Shown piece by piece: positions 1 through 5,123 of a stretch of 6,769 nt of DNA; the stretch's first letter is position 1; every line of letters starts with the position of its first letter. The translations under genes were made by a program, and so were the position numbers. The notes beneath the pieces are model-generated. The model was not told the DNA's origin, did no database searches, and saw only the letters and a program-made list of their open reading frames with translations. Origin of the DNA: Bacillus sp. AFS037270 (lineage in GTDB: Bacteria; Bacillota; Bacilli; Bacillales_B; DSM-18226); contig NZ_NUNF01000046.1 in assembly GCF_002585305.1 (NCBI RefSeq), positions 1 through 6,769 of the forward strand. Reading direction: 5' to 3'.

Positions 1-132
1 TTATTTAGTTAAAAATATCTAAAATAAAACGAAATTCTAGACAATATAGTAGGTAACCAAAGAATAAACATATAAAAATACTAAAATTTATATAAACAAA
101 CAAATAAAAACTAAAATAATTTATAAAATTAA
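1..132. other. AT-rich non-coding upstream region
   Basis: This stretch before the promoter is almost all A and T and has stop codons in all frames, so no gene is supported. The motif AACTAAA occurs at 109-115 and, inverted (TTTAGTT), at 4-10; both arms recur as an inverted pair at 183-200. In sequence this AT-rich the recurrence may be chance. No terminator of a preceding gene with a GC-rich stem is visible, so the neighbouring gene presumably ends outside the window. The run may act as an UP-element-like A/T tract for the promoter at 133-161, but that is inference. Confidence 0.6.
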
Positions 133-161
133 TTGACTAGTTATTTAATAGTTGCTATTAT
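133..161 (+). promoter_or_regulatory. Predicted sigma-A promoter of the operon
   Basis: TTGACT at 133-138 and TATTAT at 156-161 are separated by exactly 17 bases. A TG at 153-154 gives the extended -10 form (TGnTATTAT). Each hexamer differs from the vegetative consensus at one position. Transcription would begin near 168, leaving an untranslated leader of about 110 nt before the isomerase start at 279. It is the only convincing promoter seen upstream of the gene run. Confidence 0.75.
146..160. promoter_or_regulatory. Operator-like palindrome overlapping the -10
   Basis: TAATAG (146-151) and CTATTA (155-160) are perfect 6-bp inverted arms around a 3-base centre, TTG. The element covers most of the -10 hexamer, the usual place for a repressor site of a sugar operon. 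No regulator gene is in the window, so the cognate protein is unknown. The arms are AT-rich, so chance is not excluded. Confidence 0.35.
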
Positions 162-182
162 TTGTTCAAGGGATATAGAGTG

Positions 183-206
183 AACTAAAATTATTTAGTT
201 TTTTAA
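183..206 (+). other. AT-rich stem-loop and T tract in the leader
   Basis: AACTAAA (183-189) and TTTAGTT (194-200) form a perfect 7-bp inverted repeat with a 4-base loop, and the T run continues to 204. It lies about 15 nt downstream of the predicted transcription start. The stem has only one G-C pair, so it would be a poor intrinsic terminator. It could be a second operator half or a weak leader hairpin. Confidence 0.3.
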
Positions 207-263
207 AAAATGACATTTTTGTATGCGCTTTATTATTTTGATGTTTATATTTTGAAATTGTTT

Positions 264-269
264 GGGAGG
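264..269 (+). promoter_or_regulatory. Ribosome binding site fixing the isomerase start
   Basis: GGGAGG lies nine bases before the ATG at 279, a good Bacillus spacing. An in-frame ATG further upstream at 210 has only a T/A tract before it and no Shine-Dalgarno. This site therefore decides for the 279 start. Confidence 0.8.
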
Positions 270-278
270 CCCAGGAAA

Positions 279-1715
279 ATGGAAAAGTTTAAGCTTGGAT
301 TTGCTCCAACACGAAGATTTGTATTTAGTAAAGAAGATGCTTTAAAGTTCAAACAGTTAATTAGAGAAAAAATGGAGAGCTTTGGTTTGGACATGGAAAT
401 TGTTGATTTGGAAGGGATCAATGAAGAAGGCTTGCTGCATGAGCGTTTAGAAGAACCAGCGATAATAAAGCGCTTTAGAGATGCTGAAGTGGATGCATTA
501 TTTTTCCCACACTGCAACTTTGGAACAGAAGATATTGTTGCCCGTGTAGCCAAAGCAATCGGCAAGCCGGTTCTGCTTTGGGGTCCAAGAGATGAAGCCC
601 CTTTGGAAGATGGGATGCGGCTTCGTGATACACAATGTGGAATTTTTGCAACTGGTAAAGTTCTGAGAAGATTTAATGTCAAATTTACATATATCACTAA
701 CTGCACGGTTGATAGCCCTGTTTTTGAAAGAGGATTTAAGAATTTTATTGGTGCAGCGAATGTTGTGAAGCAGTTTAATAATCTACGAATTTTACAAATA
801 TCCACAAGGCCATCTGATTTTTGGTCAGTAATCTGCAATGAAGGTGAATTGTTGGAGACGTTCGGAATCCAGGTTCATCCGATTACGCTTGAAGAATTGA
901 AAAAGGTAACGTTGAAAATCGAAAAGTCTGAGAGTCCAGAATTAGATGAAGCGATGGGCTATATCAAGGAAAAGCTGGACTGGAGTGGAGTGATAGAACA
1001 GGATGTTCGTCGGATCGCTTCATTAAAAGTGGCAATGAAACAACTGGCTGCCGATACAAGAAGTACAGCAATTGCCATTCAATGCTGGTCAACTTTGCAG
1101 GATATTATTGGCATCATGCCATGTTTAGCCAATGCGATTCTGACAGACGAACAGATCCCGGTAACTTGTGAAACAGACATACATGGAGCGATTACCTCAA
1201 TTATGGTTCAAGCCGCTACCATGAATACTCAGCCAACTTTCTTTGCAGATATTACTGTACGTCATCCTGAAAATCCAAATGGCGAGCTGTTATTCCACTG
1301 CGGCAATTTTCCAGTTTCGTTAAGTGTGGAAGAAAAGCCAAAGTTGAACAAACACTTCTTATTTGACGATCATTCTCCTGGTACACATGAAGGGGAAATT
1401 AAGGGTGGAGAAATGACACTTGCCCGTTTTGACGGAGATCATGGGGAATATTCAATATTCCTAGGAAAAGCAAAGGGAATTGAAGGGCCATTCACGAGAG
1501 GTTCATATGTTTGGGTGGAAGTAAATGACTGGCCATTATGGGAAGAAAAGCTGGTAAAAGGTCCGTATATTCACCATACAGTAGGTATCCATGCCAATGT
1601 AATCCCAGTCCTGTTTGAGGCATGCGAATATATTCCAGGGTTGAATCCTGATCCGGTAGATCCAACAGAAGACGAAATCAGAGCATGGCTTCGTGGCAGT
1701 GACCTTAATAAATAA
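279..1715 (+). CDS. L-fucose/L-arabinose isomerase family protein (predicted pentose aldose-ketose isomerase)
   Basis: This is a 478-residue cytosolic protein of the FucI/AraA fold. That family uses a divalent metal (usually Mn2+) to interconvert an aldose and its ketose. An N-terminal Rossmann-like half (about 1-170) opens with GFAPTRR and contains LFFPHCNFGTED. The C-terminal half carries the family-type acidic motif CETDIHGA at 297-304, with E298 and possibly D300. A further acidic residue, D324, lies 26 residues on in FFADI, and a His cluster HHTVGIH lies at 432-438. By family analogy E298, D324 and one of these histidines should be the metal ligands; this is an assignment by spacing, not alignment. 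The protein is shorter than E. coli FucI (about 590 aa) and close to AraA length. The in-frame ATG at 210 would add a hydrophobic 23-residue tail, but it lacks a ribosome binding site. First gene of the operon. Substrate is inferred from context: D-apiose to D-apulose is the best candidate, with a common pentose or fucose as the alternative. Confidence 0.8.
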   Translation: MEKFKLGFAPTRRFVFSKEDALKFKQLIREKMESFGLDMEIVDLEGINEEGLLHERLEEPAIIKRFRDAEVDALFFPHCNFGTEDIVARVAKAIGKPVLLWGPRDEAPLEDGMRLRDTQCGIFATGKVLRRFNVKFTYITNCTVDSPVFERGFKNFIGAANVVKQFNNLRILQISTRPSDFWSVICNEGELLETFGIQVHPITLEELKKVTLKIEKSESPELDEAMGYIKEKLDWSGVIEQDVRRIASLKVAMKQLAADTRSTAIAIQCWSTLQDIIGIMPCLANAILTDEQIPVTCETDIHGAITSIMVQAATMNTQPTFFADITVRHPENPNGELLFHCGNFPVSLSVEEKPKLNKHFLFDDHSPGTHEGEIKGGEMTLARFDGDHGEYSIFLGKAKGIEGPFTRGSYVWVEVNDWPLWEEKLVKGPYIHHTVGIHANVIPVLFEACEYIPGLNPDPVDPTEDEIRAWLRGSDLNK

Positions 1716-1718
1716 AGT

Positions 1719-1726
1719 GGGGAGGT
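1719..1726 (+). promoter_or_regulatory. Ribosome binding site of transketolase N subunit
   Basis: GGGGAGGT is followed by seven bases and the ATG at 1734. It lies within the 18-base gap after the isomerase stop codon, which indicates translation from the same message. Confidence 0.8.
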
Positions 1727-1733
1727 AAATCGA

Positions 1734-2564
1734 ATGAACAAAATTGAGTTTCTAAAACGGAAAGCAACAGAAATTCGAATGGAACTGCTAAAAATGATTT
1801 ATGAAGCGGGGACGGGGCATACAGGCGGCTCTCTATCCAACACGGATATCTTAACGGTTCTTTATTATCATATTATGAATGTTGATCCAAAAAATCCGAA
1901 ATGGGAAAATCGTGATCGTTATGTCCAGAGTAAAGGGCATGCGGTTGAGTCGTACTGGGCGATTTTAGCAGACAAGGGATTTTTTCCGAAAGAGGAATTA
2001 AAGACATTCTCTCAATTTAATACTAGATTAATTGGTCACCCGAATAATAAAGTCCCTGGTGTGGAAATGAATACAGGTTCCTTAGGACATGGGCTGCCAA
2101 TTGCAGTTGGCATGGCCTTGGCTGCCAAAATGGATGGAAAATCTTATCGTGTCTATACCTTAATGGGAGACGGGGAACAGGCAGAAGGATCAGTTTGGGA
2201 AGGGGCTATGGCTGCTTCACATTACAAGCTGGATAATTTAGTAGCCATCATTGATCGCAATAGATTGCAAATCACAGGAAGTACAGAAGATGTTATGTCC
2301 CTTGAACCATTCGGGGATAAGTGGAGAGCGTTTGGTTGGGAAGTTGTCGAAATTGATGGAAATGACATCGGGCAATTGGTGAATGTATTGGAGGGAGCTC
2401 CAAAAGTAACGGGAAAACCGACTCTCATTGTGGCCAATACAGTCAAGGGAAAGGGAATTTCATTTGCTGAAAATGTAGCAAAATGGCATCATCACATACC
2501 GAGTAAGGAAGAATATGCATTAGCAATGGAAGAACTGTCTAAGCAATTGGAGGTGGTACAATGA
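1734..2564 (+). CDS. Split transketolase, N-terminal (thiamine diphosphate-binding) subunit
   Basis: This 276-residue cytosolic protein matches the N-terminal domain of transketolase as a separate subunit. Visible family features are GHTGGSLS at 28-35, SKGHA with H69, a GHP at 101-103, GSLGHG at 115-120, and the thiamine diphosphate/Mg2+ motif starting GDG at 145-147 and ending near N176 (IIDRNRLQ). VKGKGISFAE lies at 238-247, followed by an HHH cluster at 252-254. The usual GHPGG is GHTGG here. The length is normal for split transketolases. The C-terminal partner is encoded next and overlaps by four bases, so an equimolar heteromer is expected. Split transketolases are often dedicated to one unusual sugar phosphate. 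With the isomerase and kinase here the likely donor is apulose 4-phosphate, as in the AptA/AptB enzyme of apiose degradation. A housekeeping pentose-phosphate role or the sulfofructose transketolase (SqwGH) role is less likely. Family certain; substrate inferred. Confidence 0.92.
   Translation: MNKIEFLKRKATEIRMELLKMIYEAGTGHTGGSLSNTDILTVLYYHIMNVDPKNPKWENRDRYVQSKGHAVESYWAILADKGFFPKEELKTFSQFNTRLIGHPNNKVPGVEMNTGSLGHGLPIAVGMALAAKMDGKSYRVYTLMGDGEQAEGSVWEGAMAASHYKLDNLVAIIDRNRLQITGSTEDVMSLEPFGDKWRAFGWEVVEIDGNDIGQLVNVLEGAPKVTGKPTLIVANTVKGKGISFAENVAKWHHHIPSKEEYALAMEELSKQLEVVQ
2549..2556 (+). promoter_or_regulatory. Ribosome binding site of transketolase C subunit
   Basis: GGAGGTGG sits inside the last codons of the N-subunit gene, four bases before the ATG at 2561. 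The start overlaps the upstream stop as ATGA, so translational coupling is likely. Confidence 0.75.
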
Positions 2565-3529
2565 GTAGGGTTGCTCTAAAAAGTGCAAAAGGAAATAAGA
2601 TTGCCAATCGTCAAGCTATCAGTGAGGTTTTACTAGATTTAGCGAAAGAAAATAAAGATATTTTAGTCTTAACTAGTGATTCTAGAGGATCGGCATCACT
2701 TGTGAATTTTGGTAAGGAATTACCGGAACAAATCGTCGAGGTTGGGATTGCAGAACAAAATCTCGTTGGGATTGCTTCAGGCTTGGCTGCTTCTGGTAAA
2801 AAACCATTTGTTGCCTCACCTGCTTGTTTTTTAAGCATGAGAAGTATTGAACAAATTAAGGTAGATGTGGCGTACTCCAATACAAATGTTAAATTAATCG
2901 GCATAAGCGGCGGCGTTAGTTATGGTGCGCTTGGTATGTCTCACCATTCTTTGCAGGATCTAGCTGTAACCCGTGCCATTCCTGGTCTGGATGTAATGAT
3001 GCCTGCAGATCGTCATGAGGCTAAAAAAATGATCGAAGCATTAGTTGAGTATGATCGACCGGTCTATCTTCGAATTGGCCGCAATCCTGTAGAAGATTCA
3101 TATGTTTCTGAAGACTATGATTTTAAAATCGGTAAAGCTGTTACGATGAAAGAAGGTACAGATATTACGATTATTGCAACAGGGGAGACAGTCAGAATTG
3201 CTTTGGATTCCGCGGAAGCACTTGAAATGGAAGGCATTGATTGCAGAGTGATTAATATGCATACAATCAAACCGTTAGATAAGGAAGCTATTCTGAAAGC
3301 TGCTGAGGAAACTGGAAGAATTATCACCATAGAAGAGCATAGTATTTATGGCGGTTTAGGTTCAGCAGTAGTTGAAGTTGTTTCACAAAGCCATCCGGTT
3401 CCTGTTAGGATTCTTGGTCTTCCAGACGAACCTGCTATTGCCGGAAAAACAGCTGAAGTATTTGAATATTATGGATTAAGTGTTGACAATGTCAAGAAGG
3501 TTGCCACGCAGATGGTGAATAAAGGATGA
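2561..3529 (+). CDS. Split transketolase, C-terminal (pyrimidine-binding) subunit
   Basis: This 322-residue cytosolic protein supplies the pyrimidine-binding and C-terminal domains of transketolase. VGIAEQNLVG at 61-70 contains E65, the glutamate that activates the thiamine diphosphate aminopyrimidine ring in this superfamily. GVSYGALGMSHHSLQD at 118-133 is the conserved SHH-LQD region, and PGLDVMMPAD at 141-150 and RPVYLRIGR at 166-174 continue the domain. The C-terminal domain runs from about 190 and includes MHTIKPLD and IEEHSIYGGLGSAV (about 233-270). Length and motif order match complete split-transketolase C subunits, with no sign of truncation. Because the active site needs residues from both chains, it should function only with the product of the gene it overlaps. 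A 1-deoxyxylulose-5-phosphate synthase C half has similar motifs, but the separate subunits and sugar-operon setting favour transketolase. In the apiose scheme the acceptor is glyceraldehyde 3-phosphate; that specificity is inferred. Confidence 0.92.
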   Translation: MSRVALKSAKGNKIANRQAISEVLLDLAKENKDILVLTSDSRGSASLVNFGKELPEQIVEVGIAEQNLVGIASGLAASGKKPFVASPACFLSMRSIEQIKVDVAYSNTNVKLIGISGGVSYGALGMSHHSLQDLAVTRAIPGLDVMMPADRHEAKKMIEALVEYDRPVYLRIGRNPVEDSYVSEDYDFKIGKAVTMKEGTDITIIATGETVRIALDSAEALEMEGIDCRVINMHTIKPLDKEAILKAAEETGRIITIEEHSIYGGLGSAVVEVVSQSHPVPVRILGLPDEPAIAGKTAEVFEYYGLSVDNVKKVATQMVNKG

Positions 3530-3539
3530 GGTGTTCCTA

Positions 3540-5030
3540 ATGTCTCACGAGCAATATATCATTGCAGTTGACCAAAGTACTTCAGGAACAAAAGTTTTGC
3601 TTGTTAATTCAGAAGGGCAAATTACTCATAAATGTTCTGCAAGTCATACACAACACTATCCTCAAACTGGTTGGGTAGAGCATGACCCCGTTGAAATCTA
3701 TGAAAATGTTAAAATCCTATTAACAGAGATGGTTCAAACCATCTCTGTTCCAGAAGATGAGTTGGCTGTATTGGCCATAACGAATCAAAGAGAAACGGTA
3801 GTAGTTTGGGATAAAGAAACAGGGATCCCGGTTTACAATGCCATCGTTTGGCAATGCCGAAGAACATCAGACATGTGTGAAGAGTTGAAAGAACAAGGAT
3901 ATGAAACGATTATACAATCAAAAACCGGGTTAAAAGCAGATCCATATTTTTCTGCATCCAAGGTTAAATGGATTTTGGATCATGTGAAGGGTGTCAAAGA
4001 TAGAGCAAAAGAAGGAAAGCTCTTATTAGGTACGATTGATAGCTGGCTTATCTGGAAATTAACAGGCGGGAAGGTTCATGTAACAGACTTCTCCAATGCA
4101 AGCAGGACACTTTTATTTAATATCCATACCCTTCAGTGGGATGATGAATTGTTGCACTTATTTGACATCCCAAGAGAAATGCTTCCTGAAGTAAAAGATT
4201 CTAATGAACTATTTGGTGTAACTGAGGATCCATCTCTTCCGTTCAAAGCACTTCCTATCTCAGGTGTAATTGGAGATTCACAAGGTGCATTATTTGGACA
4301 GAAATGTTTTGAGCCTGGAATGGCGAAGGCGACATATGGAACAGGTACTTCTGTTCTAATGCAAACTGGAGAAATGGTAGACGGTACCAATGGTTTAGTT
4401 ACTTCGATTGCATGGGGATTAAATGGGAAAGTGAGCTATGCGCTGGAAGGGGTAATTAATAGTACCGGTGATACGATAAAATGGCTAAAGGAGCAGCTTG
4501 AATTAATTGATGAAATTGGCGAGGCAGAGCAGTTAGCGTGTGCAATTTCAGATAATCAAGGTGTCTATCTTGTACCAGCTTTTGTAGGCTTGGGAGCTCC
4601 ATATTGGAAGCCGTACACTCGTGCTGCAATTATGGGAATAAGCCGAAATACTGGGAAACCCCACATTGTACGTGCAGCCTTAGAAAGTATCGCTTATCAG
4701 GTTAAAGATGTTTTTGAACTGATGCAATCAGAATCCAATATTCAAATAAAGAGTGTAAAAGTGGATGGTGGAGCAACAAGCAACCGGTTTTTAATGCAAT
4801 ACCAAGCTGATATGTTAGATATCGATGTTATCGCTTCACAAGTAGCCGAATTATCTTCGATGGGTTCCGTTTATTTAGCAGGTTTAGGAGTAGGAATATG
4901 GAAATCGACAGACGAAATAAATAAACTAAATCAGGAACACGAATTGTATCAACCATTGATGACTAGTGATGTAAGAGATAAATATTATCAAGGATGGAAA
5001 CAGTCGGTTAATGGTGTTTTAGTATGTTAA
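3540..5030 (+). CDS. Glycerol-kinase-like FGGY carbohydrate kinase (predicted ketose kinase)
   Basis: This 496-residue cytosolic kinase resembles glycerol kinase along its whole length. Examples are DQSTSGTK (11-18), GWVEHDP (44-50), TNQRET (81-86), WQCRRT (104-109), DPYFSASKVKWILDHV (134-149), GDSQGALFGQ (245-254), GLGAPYW (350-356) and VDGGATSNRFLMQYQ (408-422). Counting against E. coli GlpK, the glycerol contacts R83, E84, W103, Y135 and D245 are kept as R84, E85, W104, Y136 and D246. Q246 becomes S247 and F270 becomes S271, which should open the pocket to a larger or branched ketose. The loop of E. coli GlpK that binds fructose 1,6-bisphosphate is not conserved. The region of the HPr-phosphorylated His in Gram-positive GlpK (about 222-240) has no His, so usual glycerol kinase controls appear absent. 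ATG 3540 is preferred over GTG 3531 because GAGGTG at 3528-3533 is well spaced from it. Likely product: apulose 4-phosphate. A true glycerol kinase remains the main alternative. Confidence 0.85.
   Translation: MSHEQYIIAVDQSTSGTKVLLVNSEGQITHKCSASHTQHYPQTGWVEHDPVEIYENVKILLTEMVQTISVPEDELAVLAITNQRETVVVWDKETGIPVYNAIVWQCRRTSDMCEELKEQGYETIIQSKTGLKADPYFSASKVKWILDHVKGVKDRAKEGKLLLGTIDSWLIWKLTGGKVHVTDFSNASRTLLFNIHTLQWDDELLHLFDIPREMLPEVKDSNELFGVTEDPSLPFKALPISGVIGDSQGALFGQKCFEPGMAKATYGTGTSVLMQTGEMVDGTNGLVTSIAWGLNGKVSYALEGVINSTGDTIKWLKEQLELIDEIGEAEQLACAISDNQGVYLVPAFVGLGAPYWKPYTRAAIMGISRNTGKPHIVRAALESIAYQVKDVFELMQSESNIQIKSVKVDGGATSNRFLMQYQADMLDIDVIASQVAELSSMGSVYLAGLGVGIWKSTDEINKLNQEHELYQPLMTSDVRDKYYQGWKQSVNGVLVC
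3722..3749 (+). repeat. Perfect 13-bp inverted repeat inside the kinase gene
   Basis: AACAGAGATGGTT (3722-3734) and AACCATCTCTGTT (3737-3749) are exact reverse complements separated by two bases. They code for roughly residues 62-70 of the kinase (TEMVQTISV), a variable surface region in glycerol kinases. The transcript could form a stable hairpin here. No U tract follows, so it is not a standard terminator. It may be an operator-like site, an mRNA structure or a product of template switching. Confidence 0.85.
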
Positions 5031-5072
5031 AACGCTGGGCTGTTGCTAGTATGGTTTAACCAATTAAACACC
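5013..5072 (+). other. Alternative stem-loops at the kinase/hydrolase junction
   Basis: Two short hairpins are possible: GTTTTA 5016-5021 with TAAAAC 5028-5033 across the kinase stop codon, and GTTTAA 5054-5059 with TTAAAC 5064-5069. A longer-range pairing of GGTGTTT 5013-5019 with AAACACC 5066-5072 excludes both. None is followed by a U run, so a terminator is not supported. The structure could separate expression or stability of the hydrolase part of the message from the first four genes. Low confidence, because the stems are short and AT-rich. Confidence 0.25.
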
Positions 5073-5112
5073 GTAGAAATTTAATCTGAACTAACTATTT
5101 ATTTCATTTAAA

Positions 5113-5118
5113 AAGGAG
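5113..5118 (+). promoter_or_regulatory. Ribosome binding site of the GH140-like gene
   Basis: AAGGAG lies five bases before the ATG at 5124, confirming that start. No convincing promoter was found in 5031-5112, so the gene is probably read from the operon message. Confidence 0.75.
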
Positions 5119-5123
5119 AAAAA

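Noticed and set aside
1..278. Catabolite repression (CcpA cre) site near the promoter
   Set aside because: No sequence close to the cre consensus, with its central CG and inverted flanks, was found in the leader region, although such sites are common in Bacillus sugar operons.
245..838. Open frame of 197 codons on the minus strand opposite the isomerase gene
   Set aside because: It is a shadow of the well-supported plus-strand gene, with no recognisable domain and Ser/Leu-rich composition typical of an antisense frame. Shorter minus-strand frames at 2222-2446, 2611-2904, 3115-3330 and 4133-4390 are rejected for the same reason.
1734..3529. Transketolase pair as part of a sulfoquinovose (SqwGH-type) pathway
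   Set aside because: That pathway also uses a split transketolase, but it does not need a FGGY kinase or a DUF4038 hydrolase, and no sulfosugar-specific gene is seen. The apiose scheme explains all five genes better.
3531..3539. GTG at 3531 as start of the kinase, adding three residues
   Set aside because: The nearest Shine-Dalgarno for it (AAAGGA, 3521-3526) leaves only four bases, whereas ATG 3540 has GAGGTG six bases upstream and begins at the usual N-terminus of the family.
279..5030. Ordinary L-fucose, D-arabinose or L-arabinose degradation operon
   Set aside because: There is an isomerase and a kinase but no aldolase, epimerase or lactaldehyde enzyme. The kinase is glycerol-kinase-like rather than fuculokinase- or ribulokinase-like, and a dedicated transketolase would be unexplained.
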